This document shows, piece by piece, positions 10,539-21,991 of a stretch of 64,000 nt of DNA; the stretch's first letter is position 1, and every line of letters begins with the position of its first letter. This DNA is from Ctena decussata. Its lineage: Eukaryota > Mollusca > Bivalvia > Lucinida > Lucinidae. The DNA is taken from assembly GCA_963989385.1 (NCBI GenBank), contig OZ022499.1, forward strand, positions 51,573,757 through 51,637,756. Direction: 5' to 3'. Position numbers and translations under genes: made by a program. A model generated the notes under the pieces. That model did no database searches. It was given only the letters and a program-made list of their open reading frames with translations, and was not told the DNA's origin.

Positions 10539-11275
10539 CAAGAGGCCAACAGGCCACAAATCTAGCCAAAAATTGCTATCAATTCTGTTCAGGATCAAAA
10601 TTGCTGTCACATCAGCAGATGCTAATACAAAATATTCAACTACAAAGTCTCAGTCTGACAGTCTATTGAGTTGATAACAAAATGTATAACTACTTTCCAC
10701 ATTTTGAGTGCCGTGACAACAAAAAAATGATAATTTGCAAAGGATTTTCTGCTTTGATTTCCATTTGGTTGCAAAGACAACCGATCAAAATGAGCAGTGT
10801 GTGCAGAAAAAATATAGGGCTGACAGAAGACCACTCAAAAAATACTTCTGAAAATGATAGGTCAGAATATCTACAATGGCTTAGCAATGGTTTGTTTTTC
10901 AATGTTGAATGATCATACAAACCTTGTCCTTTGAACAATGGCAATAGAAAACATAAAATCTGTAAAAGCTTATGTGACAAGTTTGTCTATGAAGTCTCTG
11001 ATTCACAGAGCATATGATTTCTGAGGGGTTTTTTTTTTTGTTTTTTTTTTTTGTCTTTTTGTATTTTGGTTTCAATGGCAACAAATAAAAAAGGGATTAA
11101 AATCATATGGCTGCTAGAAGACTATTCAAGGAACTTTTTTATGAAAGTTTTGGCAAAATATCTGCAAAGGCTTAGCAGTAAATGCCTATTTCAAATTGTC
11201 TACATTGTACGTCAGTGGAAACTCTAAGTTTCCATAGCAACTAAACAAAACATAAAAGCCAATTTTCGTTTCGTT
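10537..11275. repeat. Hairpin-headed composite repeat (element IV)
   Basis: It begins AACAAGA followed by a perfect hairpin GGCC-AACA-GGCC (10544-10555), the same layout as the heads at 47948, 27452 and 62758. The body holds two diverged units of roughly 330-360 bp: compare TTTGATTTCCATTTGGTTGC near 10753 with TTTTGGTTTCAATGGCAAC near 11063, and ATATCTACAATGGCTTAGC with ATATCTGCAAAGGCTTAGC. It interrupts a Penelope-like remnant. The right boundary is approximate. Confidence 0.65.
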
Positions 11276-11279
11276 TCCG

Positions 11280-11479
11280 GAGCAAAAGAAAACTACCAGT
11301 GGAACCCCGCATGTCATTATGACCAAGCAACAGACAAGACAATCTCTGGCCCCAACTAACTTTATGTCGGGTCTATCACTGAGTCTGATGCCCGACCAAC
11401 CGGCGTGCCTGTAAGAGGGAAGCAACGTTATTAACCATGATTAGGTTCACCACTAAACATGTAGACTGCAGCATTACAT
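11280..11479 (-). pseudogene. Penelope-like element remnant, part 2 (end of ORF and 3' flank)
   Basis: Matches 24773-24985: shared GCAAAAGAA, CCAAGCAACAGAC, CCCAACTAAC, ATCA-GAGTCTGA, GACCGAC-type and CCGGCGTGC, then TTAACC and ATGATTAGGTT. The reading frame of the C terminus (NCTPxGR-xSDSM in the intact copy) is broken by indels. The palindromic MITE at 11480 cuts this remnant. Confidence 0.75.
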
Positions 11480-11720
11480 TTGAGCCACGACACGAGAAAA
11501 CCAACAATGTGGTTGTGCGCCCAGCACAGACTCGGATCAGCCTGGACATCCGCCTAGTTTCACCAGACTCTTTGTTATGTGCTCAAAGGGTAGCTAAGAG
11601 TCTAAGCTATCTTCATGCGGACATCGAAGACTCTGATCAGACTGGGCGAATGCCCAGGCTGATCTGAGTCTGCGCTGGGCGCACAACCACATTGTTGGTT
11701 TTCTCACGTCGCGGCTCATT
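11480..11720. mobile_element. Palindromic MITE family P, copy 2
   Basis: Full-length. It opens TGAGCCACGACACGAG and closes CTCACGTCGCGGCTCA, with mirrored GACTCTGATCAGACTGGGCG sequences inside. It sits within Penelope-like debris, so it inserted after that element had landed. Confidence 0.9.
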
Positions 11721-11734
11721 TGTAACGTATTGAA

Positions 11735-11812
11735 ATAGCTTAACGTCGAGTCCATCACTGAGTCTGCTGCACGACCCACCGGCGTGCAGTTCAAGAGGGA
11801 TTGATATTCGAA
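11735..11812 (-). pseudogene. Penelope-like C-terminal fragment
   Basis: Minus-strand translation gives LLNCTPVGRAADSVMDST, the counterpart of LFNCTPGGRSSDSMMAPT at the C terminus of the ORF at 24862. Only about 25 codons remain. It overlaps in content with the remnant on the other side of the MITE, so two copies or a local duplication are present. Confidence 0.75.
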
Positions 11813-11815
11813 CAA

Positions 11816-12392
11816 TATTTTTATTTTAAAATTTCCTTTAACGACTCGATCAATATTGATTCAAGGTTAAAAAAGTCTCATGCCCATCAAAAACGATTAA
11901 ATCACATTTACATAGATGCTACACTAATAGTTTTACGGCAATTTATTAAAATACACAGAAAATGCACCGAAAACATTTTGAAGAAATAGTGATTCACATG
12001 ACTTGTGTAAGCGACACAGTGCTAAAATGATCATATTTAAAATTATCATGGGATTTGTGATGTCATAATGAATGTTGTGATGCAATGACGCGTGATTCCT
12101 TGCTTACAAAACAAATACTGTACCGCAGGATTGGAACCAGAGCCACATCATGGGTTTGGGGAAAAACAGAGAAAATAGTTTCATCATTGGAAATCCAATT
12201 CTCAATAATGACTGGTACTTATAGACATGAGAGGTTACGCATATGCAGTAATTCATTTATGAGATATGGTATTCCAGATAATATGGTGTCTTATTTTGTG
12301 GCTAGTAATTAATGTTGGATGTTTTACATGACGTTTGAGCATATTGGAAATTTCCTCGTGTGAAAAGTTTCGGTAAATCACGTTGCTAACAA
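11816..12392. other. AT-rich spacer, nothing recognised
   Basis: No supported gene or known repeat. Confidence 0.35.
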
Positions 12393-12780
12393 CACGGAAT
12401 TAAATGACTTGAGAATAATTATTTGAGAAAATCTGAATTTTTCGCTGAAAGAATTTCAGTTTGTTATGACATTAAAATATTGAAGGAGCATGGCAAAACT
12501 GTTTGCATGCTCCTAGAATTGTTACAATAACAACTATGGAATTGCAAACTAGTGTTCTAAGTATCTAGGCAGAATAACGTCTCGAAAACGTCACTTTGAC
12601 ATCAATATGACGTCATGGTTTCTATGATAACAGATGTATGACGTCATCATATAGGAGCATGACAAACAGTGTAAGCCATGCTCCGCCAATATTTCATTGA
12701 AATTACAAACTGAAATTCATTCATCAGAAACTTCAGATTTTCTCAAACAAATAATTATTCTCAAGTAGTTTGATTCTGTG
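12393..12780. repeat. Long inverted-repeat (foldback) element, ~390 bp
   Basis: The left arm from 12393 contains ACTTGAGAATAATTATTTGAG and AAAATCTGAA. The right arm to 12780 contains the reverse complement (TTCAGATTTTCTCAAACAAA, TAATTATTCTCAAGTAG). A second inner pair is formed by GGAGCATGGCAAA (about 12485) and the GCCATGCTCC region (12673). It is probably a MITE; no clean target duplication is seen. Confidence 0.75.
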
Positions 12781-13191
12781 TTTAACGTCACAGTGTGTAA
12801 ATTCGAGAACGGATGAAGACAAATGTTAAGATTTATATTTGTCGATGTCCGCTTTGAAATGATCCTTTGTAAAACGTCGAAATATCCTTGTATTTTCATT
12901 CTATATAATGTAAGAATCGAAATGATTTCTCCTTACAGGTAAAACATCGCTGATTTACACATGTGTTGTCGTAAAGATACGGATATTAATTAACTCCGGC
13001 TTCACCGTCGTGAATTAATACTTCGTGATCTTCCTCCAACATGTGTTAAGTAGCGAAAATTCACGGGAAAGGAAACGTTATTTCTTAAGTAATTATCAAA
13101 TACTAAATCCGTCAGCTACAGATTGTAATTTTAGTATGTTATTCAAGCTTAAGTAAATGACGTCACCAAAAGATAGAACCGAAATAAATGG

Positions 13192-13632
13192 AAGACAATG
13201 TACGTCACAATCACGTACTACTAACGGTAAATAATTTGGGTTTCAAAAGAAAATAATCTCAGACCGAATAAGAAAATTAGTTATATATCACTGGTATCAC
13301 AAGGCCGATTTTAATGTCGTCAAAATCAGTTAATCTGGACAATAATCGTTTGCCAGAAGCAACTGTCAATGGTTAATGAAATGAAACCATTGCACAGGAC
13401 GCGAGGGAAAACTGACCATGATGTCAGTTTCCCGAAGTGACCTGGTAAAAAGCTTTACTTCATAAAATGATAGCATTTGGTGTAGATAATGGTTACTGCG
13501 CTTTATTGCATAAAATGGGACTTTCAAGACCTCAGTTATAGCTTACTTTCTTATTTGGTTCAAAATTATTTTCTTCTAAATCACAAGCTGTTTATCGTTA
13601 TAAGCATGTGTTCCTGACATACGATGTTTACC
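13192..13632. mobile_element. Long-TIR element family T, copy A
   Basis: Roughly 130-bp imperfect terminal inverted repeats. The left arm has GTTTCAAAAGAAAATAATCTCAGA, ATCACAAGGCCGA and GTCGTCAAAA; the right arm has their diverged complements (GGTTCAAAATTATTTTCTTC, GACCTCAGTTATAGC). No transposase is encoded. Copy B lies at 14526-15351. Confidence 0.75.
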
Positions 13633-13742
13633 TGGAAATAAGATGACTGCAATAATACTGAAGGAAATAAGGTAGTATTATTAAAATATTACATTAACCT
13701 AATGCTCATCGTGTGAGCTGAACATTTGATATGTTAAGAGGC

Positions 13743-13862
13743 TTTCTGGCTGAGGTAAATGGAATCGAAACTTTTTTGGCTGAGGTTAATGGAATCGAAA
13801 ATTTTCTGAGGTTAATGGAATCGAAAATTTTCTGGCTGAGGTTAATGGAATCGAAACTCTTA
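13743..13862. repeat. Minisatellite, four ~28-bp units
   Basis: Units of GGCTGAGGTTAATGGAATCG plus AAAATTTTCT, with one unit shortened at its start. Confidence 0.9.
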
Positions 13863-13899
13863 CAAATAATTTATTGGCACTATTGAAAATAATGCAAAA

Positions 13900-14135
13900 T
13901 TATGTTAAATTTACATTTTGACTTTTTGATGGTGAATGGGTTTACTTTCGGGGAAATGAATTTTGATTTTCATTTTATGCCTTCCTTTCCTAAGGGGTCA
14001 ACATTTAAAATTAAGAAATTGCTTCCCCAGAAACAGATTTTTACAGATTCCATTTTGGAAGGGCAACTTTATCTTGGGAAGCAAACAGAAGTCACACAAT
14101 TTGTTTCCTTTTGTAGAGAATGGCATAAACATGGA
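13900..14135. repeat. Dispersed repeat family D, copy 1
   Basis: Shares GGGTTTACTTT, GGGAAGCAAACAGAAGTCAC and ATGG-AAACATGG features, in the same order, with copies at 55045-55262 and 59930-60130. Two overlapping open frames of about 80 codons here are not conserved in the other copies. Confidence 0.65.
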
Positions 14136-14525
14136 AACGTATAAATACATATTAAAGTTTCACATTAACATCATTTTGAGATTCATTTGCAATGTTTGGT
14201 AGGTTGTGTGTGTTGGACAGCGGTGGATGATTCATAACATTTGGTAAAAGCCTTTTCATTATGGAATAAACCTTGTCATCTTTTGGTTTGTGTTGCATAG
14301 GAGATTCATGTTTTTGACGTGTTAATATCTCTTTTGTATTTATTATATAACATACTGGAGTTAAGATTATTCCAAAAGTACATAATTCTCTCATCTGCTT
14401 TCGGCTAATAGAATGCCAGATCTCAATGAAATCCAGAAACAATGATTATTTTCATGGTGATCATGCTTATACAATGCATGACATTGAAATTGATACGCAG
14501 TTAGTTAAACTGTGCAAATATTAAC
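14136..14525. other. Spacer, nothing recognised
   Basis: No supported gene. An antisense open frame of about 96 codons has no recognisable domain and no splice or start context that stands out. Confidence 0.35.
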
Positions 14526-15351
14526 CAGGGTGGACAACCATTACGTCACGGTCACGTGCTAATAACGTTGAATATCTTAGGTTTCAAAAGAAAATAATCT
14601 CAGACCAATTGAGAATATAAGTCATATCTCCAGTCTTACAAGGCCGAAGTAAATGTCGTCAAAAGCTGTTAAGCTGTTACCCCGTACTAATTTCATTTGT
14701 CTTGAGGCCCCTGCCACTAGTTTATGAAATGAGGCCATTTCCCAAGACTCTTCGGAAAATATCCATGATGTCAGTTTTCCGAAATGTCCTGGTAAATAGC
14801 TTCATTTCATAAAAGGATAGCATTTGGTATAGACAAAGGATGCTGTTGCAAGGTACAGGCCCGGAATCAGACCATGGCGTCCTGGTGGGGCTGCGGGTGG
14901 GGGCGGGGATGGGGTGGAGGTGGCTTGAAAATATATGACATAATTAGGGATCAATTTGATGAGAACTTTTGATAATGTCTTTTTTGCCTTGAAATATATG
15001 CTGTGATATTTCATTAGAATCGCTTCGCCGAGGCGATTCTAATTGAAATCTCACAATATATATTTTAGTCTAACAACATAGAAAAATTATCTCAAATCGT
15101 CATGAGATACTCCTTATTATCTGGGGGCCTACATATTCTACACGACACAGAGGCCCAGATGGCGGGGCTGAAGCCCCAAAGCCCACCCCCTGGATCCGGG
15201 GCTGAGGTAACTGCGCTTTGCGACATAAAAATCGGACTTTTAAGACGTGAGATATAGCTAATTTTCTTATTTGGTTCAAGATTATTTTCTTTTGAAACGC
15301 AAGTTATTCACCGGTATGAGCACGTGCTTGCAACGTACGTTGTCCACCTTG
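14526..15351. mobile_element. Long-TIR element family T, copy B
   Basis: The ends are CAGGGTGGACAAC (14526) and GTTGTCCACCTTG (15351), with arms of about 140 bp that match copy A: GTTTCAAAAGAAAATAATCTC on the left and GATTATTTTCTTTTGAAAC on the right. The interior carries unrelated DNA, including a G-rich stretch near 14880-14930 and a hairpin at 14991-15067. No transposase frame is present. Confidence 0.8.
14991..15067. repeat. Hairpin within copy B of family T
   Basis: Stem ATTAGAATCGCTTCG against CGAGGCGATTCTAAT, extended outward by AAATATATGCTGTGA and its partner TCACAATATATATTTT. A TTAGAAT-containing relative occurs near 38575-38635. Confidence 0.85.
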
Positions 15352-16892
15352 TAAACACCTTGTATGTAACTTGTGGTAACTTTTAACCTCAGTAAACTTT
15401 TCTTCGGTATGACTCAAATTTAACACTCGTTTCGCAGGGGTCTGTCTGACAGTACAAATATTACTTCCAACCATCTTCGGGGATCCTAGTTCCCTTACGA
15501 CAAAGGTCGTCAGCTGGAGAAATCACCGTGCCATATATCCGACACAGCCACATTCCAGCCACGTTCTTCATTTATCAAGTCACCTGTCCGATATGTGCTG
15601 CTTTAATTGTGACTTTGATATTACATTTTTATTTTTCTTTCGAGGCGCAGCCTCGTCTAATTTCGATATTGTTCTACATTTCACAAGATTCCATTGGTCA
15701 AATAACACGTATGTCAAAATTTAGCCAATAATATCAAAGGTCAATGAATATTCAATCTTCGTTTTTTCTCGTCGTACTGCACTGTGAATACTGGCACTCT
15801 GTCTAATATTAATTCAAAATGTTTGTCTTGTTTGTAATTTTACAAAAGAATGTTAATATCGAAAATAGACGCAGATGTTCAAAACTTTCCTTTTTTTCGT
15901 CGTAGATCTACTTCCAATTTCAACTTTCGGTTTAATACACACAAATAGTGCAGCATGTTGATAACTATTTTGAAATCTGGTCACTTCCAAGATTAACAGC
16001 GGTCCATTTTGGAATTCCAAATTGGACAGCTCAATTTTGAGATAGGTCATTGTCGCTACCCAGTGTCAAAATTACGGTTGTGGGTGCCTATCGACATAGC
16101 TTACCTATTCATGAAAGTTATTGTCAAATCTTCAACTGGAGACATATAACAAAACACACTTCCATTTAACCTGCGCCGATTATCTTTTTTTTAAGATTTT
16201 TCTTGTTTCACTTGTATACACGACTTTTTTTCTTAGATAACATCATTCTAAACATAACATTTATACTAGCCAAATGAAGTTAAGTCTCGCCTGCTTGCTT
16301 CCCATAGACAATACCAAATCACGTATCCTTGATAAACATACTTTTGATAAATAGAGAGACATTTACTTATTCCATGAAGGAGCAGAAATGTATCCTTTCA
16401 CTATATACTGCATTGTACACGTGTCGATTCATTTTCTGCTGAGTTCCACGAGATTTCACGGAAAAAAATATATCCTGAAAGTTTTGGTACAAATCGTCAG
16501 ATACTTAAAAAAATAAAAAAAAAGCTGAATTTTGTAAAATTACTGTCGGGATCATAATCAAGCCTCATCAGTGACCTGACAATATCTGGAAACGAAAGCC
16601 AAATATCAAACTGTAATTTCTTAATTTTAATAAGGCAGGCGATTCAAAGACTGATTAGTATAAAAGAGCCCAATTGATTAAAAGGCGATGGTCTAGTATA
16701 AGAGTCAATACCTTCGAGTAGCACGAGGAATACCTGGGTATTGCAAGAGTTTACGAAAGTAACTGCGCCGATCGTGATTTATAGACGATACTATATTGAC
16801 TTACTCTGAACAGGACACACGATACGAGGGGCATTTCAAAATAATGTAAATGACCTCAGGATATCCTATTCGTTGATATTCAGCCGTAGTTT
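15352..16892. other. Gene-poor spacer, nothing recognised
   Basis: AT-rich DNA with scattered short open frames and no domain, RNA gene or strong repeat that I can support. Confidence 0.35.
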
Positions 16893-16906
16893 TATATATC
16901 ATTGGA

Positions 16907-17177
16907 TTGATTGATTCATTCATTGCTTTACGTCCACGGTAAACAGCTATGGTAATGTCGGGACGGTCAGTTAACCTAACCACACTACTCCTGGACAGGC
17001 TTAGAACTCCTCAGCGGTTAACCAGTACAAAGTGCACATTCTTTCGCCAGTAACTGACAACTGCCCTTCTTGAATCAGCGGAAGGAGAAACGAAAGTATG
17101 TGGCCAGACCGGATATTGAACCCAGGACCTCTGACTTATGAGTCAGGTGAACTACCGATTGCGCTACGCGGCCCGGC
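16907..17177 (-). mobile_element. tRNA-derived SINE family M, full length, with 14-bp TSD
   Basis: Flanked by a perfect 14-bp duplication TATATATCATTGGA at 16893-16906 and 17178-17191. On the minus strand the element opens with a tRNA-like head: GCCGGGCC acceptor side, A-box GCGCAATCGGTAG, anticodon arm CTGACTCATAAGTCAG (anticodon CAT, so Met-like) and a B-box GGTTCAATATCC that is slightly damaged. The body matches 6383-6614 and the 3' tail is an ATGA/ATCA simple repeat. A non-autonomous retroposon, moved by an unidentified LINE. Confidence 0.95.
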
Positions 17178-17191
17178 TATATATCATTGGA

Positions 17192-20100
17192 AAGGTAATT
17201 GCAAGTGCTTTAGAATGGTATGAAATAGACGAATTTCTATGTCACTCATGCATGACAGCACATGCTTATACGTCATAAAGGTGTGGATACTAGAAGCTGT
17301 ACATTTTCATTGAAAGCGTCCTGTGTTCTTTCGCTGATTACTCAATGAGATAATGATAACTTTAATAAAGAAACACGTACAATGTAAGAAAAGAAAGTTA
17401 TACATAAATCATTTTAAGATTCTACACAAATTAACATAATAAATGAGAGTTTTTCTCTGCTATGCGGTTATAAATGCAAAGTTATTATAAATGCATTAAA
17501 TCAATAAATTGTGTTTTTTTTACTTATTCACATCAAATTTCAACAAATGACAGTCATTTTATTACTGAAATGATTAGCTCACTAGGTTTTGTTACGATTG
17601 ACATGATATGACTGATGAAACTGGATGAAACATGTACAAACTCTACGCCGGAAGTTACCAAGTAGCAGCAATTTATGCATAAAATATACAAAGCTAAAAA
17701 TGAAATTATCTTCATATAAAAAGAAACCCGCTATATATATTTAACATGGTCTAATATCAAACACTAGAGGGACACATTGGAAACAAACTGTATACATAAA
17801 CACTTGAAAAGACATGTTATTGTATACGACATACTGACATTTATTTAATGTGAGTGGGTGGCAAAACTTCGTGAACATTCAGGTAGGCCACTTACAAAAG
17901 TGCACAAGGTGCCGTAAAAGATTATTTATGACAGAAAACAAGCATGACGAATTAAAGTTTGTACAAGTTTTATTTCATAGGTTCTATCAAACATTCACTT
18001 TCACTGACCTCAAAACCGAAGTTTAAAAGGCTTACTTTACATTTCAGTTAAGCACAGGAGGTGACGTCATAAAAATGCACATTGTTTCATGATTAGCCTA
18101 TCTTGCATAGTAAATATTGTGTTTTAGCAAAGCTGATATTATGGTTTTCATGCTGGAATAATTTCATAATAGATGTTATAGGTATTAATCCAGAGCTGTT
18201 TGTATCCAGAGTTAGGATCTTGAGGAAATATGAATTTGTCTTCACATAAATATTTCGTCCATTTCTACTCAGTGGCCCTATCCTAATAACAATAGTTAAC
18301 GCATATTTTGAAGAAAATACCAGTGACTGAAATTAGTTACGTGAAGGTCATTTGGTGATTTGTAAACCTAAAAGTTTAGACATACATTTCAAAAATCAAT
18401 TGACATTCCTAGGAATTGCAGACTCATTTACACTATTTCTGAAATGCCCCTTTTAGCTCTTGGCTGTCTTCTGCATAGCTTGAGCGCCATTGTCCTTTAG
18501 ATTTATTACCTTGTTTCTGAAGTATCTGTGCCTCCGTGAATGTATACATGACAATTTGCAACTTTTAAACCGATTTTGAATGATTGGTTAAGACTCATAA
18601 TTCTAGATCATCGCTTTTTATACATTTGGATCTTTTTTATACTAATCAGTCTTTGAATCGATTACCTTATCAAAACAAGAAATAACTATGTTTTTCTCTG
18701 GCTTTCGTTACCGAATCATGTCAGGGTCACTGATGAGGTTTCAATAGCCGAAACCTCGAAGGATGGTCCATTGCGCATTTTTTCAATGTATTCTCTGCTC
18801 TTTAGGAACTCTGACATATTTTAATTTCATGGGGTAGGTCGTGGTCAGGCGATGTTTTGGGTAACTTTCACTGCCGGGACGTCGTACTAATTTGGATAAT
18901 GGTAGGGCAAGTGCTTACTGTGCTTGCAGTAGGTGCGGACGGGGTTGTTTGGACCTTTTTATCTCTCCGTTATCATATCTCCCTCTCTCTGGGAGACGGC
19001 TTTATATTGACTGAAATACTGTCTCAAAGAGCATTTAAACCATTAACAACTAAACAATAGAATTGCGGCAAAGCGACTTTTTATAATGGGTAAAGGTGCA
19101 TAAATGTTTTACATCGGAGCAAGCAGTCTAGTTGAAATTGACACCAAATTGAATCGGATAACCTGAAATTGATATTTAATCAGATAAAATTAATTTTAAA
19201 GGCATATATGAGCATATGGTAACTACAGGAATTCGATCTGACCTTCTGTATCACGTTTCGTGAATGTTCTCAGATCTCCTGCACTCGACTCAAGCATCTC
19301 GTGTTATTTCGTGCATTGAGAACATCCCACTCGACGTGACGTAAGTTAGATAAAGGACCTGGTATGATAAGGCCCATATATTTGGCTCCCAGAAAATTCA
19401 TTTTCAAAAGTTCTATTTCGATAACAAAAATATATACATTGGAAAGTTCAAACCTAGAAAGTAATAGCAAACACAATTTACCAGCTCTTGCATAAAATAT
19501 TTGTGTTTTTATCTTGAACATACCCCCAGCAAATTTTGACGAAAATGACGAATTTGGTAGCATTTGCAGCTTTCAAAATATATGAGCCCGGCCTCCAGCA
19601 CATTTTATATTTTGTCTGCAGACAAAATTTAGATATATTGATATGTCATGAAAATATTAATGTGATGGAGACCGGGCTCTATGTTTATTTTTATTTTTGT
19701 TACCAAACTGGCACCTTTTGGAACCTATTCCCAGCATTTTCAACATAAAAACGGCAATAACTCCGCTCATAGACAAAATAAACATATGTTGTGGGTTTTC
19801 ATTTTCTTAGTTAGAACACAATGAATTATTTGGTACACATTTTATTCTGATCTGTTGGAATTTTTTGGTTAGCGTCCCTGGACTTGCTAAAATGAATGGG
19901 TGGGGTACCTGGACAGGCCTTATAATCTGTATAGGTGGTTATAGCAGTACTAGTAAAAGCATTTCATCAAAAGCCTATCATCAAGCGCTTTCAAAAGCTT
20001 TTGTAACTGTCATATTTCTTTAAAGAAAAAGATATTAAACTCATTTTTCTCGAAATTTTCCGAGATATTATTAAAACAACATAGGCATGTCGGAAATCGT

Positions 20101-20398
20101 GTTATTCTGAGAATTCACAAAGGCAAAACATAGTATTTATGTTTGTTTCCATACACACAAATAATAAACAATAGAAACAGTGTAATTTTAAGAGAATTTG
20201 AATGGGGGCTAAAAACGGCCCTTATCATACCAGGTCCTTTGCTGTAGTAAGAATATGTATGTCACACTTTGCCAAGATTTCATCAGTTTACTGTCATCAG
20301 AATCGGGAAAAGTTACACAAAACACTGATGAAACGACAATGTATCAAGACAGTTTAAAACATATTTTTAAAAAACTAGAAAATGTGTTTATGAAACAC
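17192..20398. other. Gene-poor spacer, nothing recognised
   Basis: About 3.2 kb of AT-rich DNA without a supported gene. Near 19320-19370 and 20210-20240 the sequences GGACCTGGTATGATAAGGCCC and GGGCCCTTATCATACCAGGTCC-like text are reverse complements about 890 bp apart (AAGGACCTGGTATGATAAG at about 19353, CTTATCATACCAGGTCCTT at about 20220). They may be the ends of an undescribed TIR element. Confidence 0.45.
19353..20239. mobile_element. Candidate TIR element, ~890 bp
   Basis: A perfect 19-bp inverted repeat bounds this interval: AAGGACCTGGTATGATAAG at the left and its exact reverse complement at the right. In addition ATATATTTTG/AGCCCGG-like segments near 19577 and 19660 (GAGCCCGGCCTCC and GGAGACCGGGCTC) form an inner inverted pair. 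No transposase is seen, and target duplications are not obvious. Confidence 0.6.
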
Positions 20399-21991
20399 TA
20401 TGCCCCCAACCATATGCTTGTCTCTAGAGAAGGTTCATCCAATAATGCTTGTACCTTTGTACCATAGGCTTACAATGCACTAAGTCGAAAAAGGGGCTTA
20501 ACTCAGTCAAAAATTTACGAATTGTTTTCGAAAGTTAATCAGGTCATCTACACCTTGGGCAATATCAACCTGCAAAAATCATGATCCTAGCATCAGGGAT
20601 TCTCCAGATATTTTGTTCACAAGCTTCCATAGGCAAATAATGCACTAAGTTGAAAAAGGGGCATAACTCAATCCAAAATTTACAAATTATTTTCAAAAGT
20701 TAATCAGGTCATCTACACCACAGGCAGTATCTTTCTGCATAAAATCATGCTCCTAGCATCAGGTGTTCTTGAGATATTTTGTTCACAAGGTTCCATAGGC
20801 TTACAATGCACTAAGTCGAAAAAGGGGCATAACTCAATCAAAAATTCATGATTTCTTTTCAAAAGTTAATCAGGTCATCTACACCACAGGCTGTATCTTC
20901 CTGCAAAAAATCATGCTCCTAACATCAGGGGTTCTTGAGATATTTTGTTCACAAGGTTCCATAGGCTTACAATGCACTAAGTCGAAAAAGGGGCATAACT
21001 AAATAAAAAATTCACGATTTCTTTTCAAAAGTTAATCAGATCATCTACACCACAGGCAGTATCTTCCCGCAAAAAATCATGCTCCTAACATTAGGGGTTC
21101 TTGAGATATTTTGTTCACAAGGTTCCATAGGCTTACAATGCACCAAGTCGAAAAAGGGGCATTACTTTGTCAAAAATTCACGAATTTGTTTCAAAAGTTA
21201 ATCAGGTCATCTACACCTTGGGCATTCCCATCTTGCAAAACCTCATGATCCTAGCATCAGGGGTTCTTGAGATATTTTGTTCACAAGTTTCCACAGGCTA
21301 AGTCGAAAAAGGGGCATAACTCTGGAAATACATGACCGGCGGAAAAATAAAAAAATACGGGTCTGCTTATTTTCCATACTGATCATGTGTATAAAGTTTC
21401 AAGTTCCTAGCTCTTATTGTTCTTGACTATACATGTATGTAAGGGTACCTTTGTACCATAGGCTTCAATGCACTAAGTCGAAGAAGGGGAATAACTTGAT
21501 CAAAAATTCACAATTTTTTTCAAAAGTTAATCAGGTCATCTACACCACAGGCAGTATCTTCCTGCAAAAAATCATGCTCCTCGCTTCAGGGGTTCTTGAA
21601 ATATTTTGTTCACAAGGTTCAAAGTCGAAAAAGGGGCATAACTCGGTCAAAAATTCACGATTTTGTTTCAAAAGTTAATCAGGTCATCTACACCTTGGGC
21701 ATTCTCATCCTGCAAAACCTCATGATCCTAGCGTCAGGGGTTCTTGAGATATTTTGTTCACAATGTTCCACAGGCTAAGTCGAAAAAGGGGCATAACTCT
21801 TGAAATATGTGACCCGCGGAAAAAAGAAAAAAACACGTGTTCGCTTATTTTTCATACAATCATGTGTATAAAGTTTCAAGCTCCCAGCTCTTACGGTTCT
21901 TGAGTTATAGATAGAGGACAGACGGACAGACGGACAGACGGACAGGCCCAAACCAATATGCCCCCACAATTTCTCCGAAATTGGGGGCATA
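20399..21991. mobile_element. Composite tandem-unit element with terminal hairpin (element I)
   Basis: The ends are exact inverted copies, TATGCCCCCAA (20399-20409) and TTGGGGGCATA (21981-21991). Between them are about nine units of about 165 bp, each with CACTAAGTCGAAAAAGGGGCATAAC, AAAAGTTAATCAGGTCATCTACACC and GGTTCTTGAGATATTTTGTTCACAAG text. Then comes a GACGGACA microsatellite (about 21914-21945). The final 35 bp form a hairpin whose 5' arm is TATGCCCCCACAATTT and whose 3' arm is GAAATTGGGGGCATA. Non-coding; function and mobility mechanism unknown. Confidence 0.85.

Noticed and set aside
17095..17177. tRNA-Met gene
   Set aside because: The tRNA-like head is fused to a SINE body, has a damaged B box, and the whole is bounded by a 14-bp target duplication.
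20460..21790. CRISPR-like regular repeats
   Set aside because: Units are about 165 bp with no unique spacers, in an animal genome; they are tandem units of a mobile repeat.
20399..21991. Helitron
   Set aside because: Has inverted terminal motifs and lacks a TC start and CTRR end.
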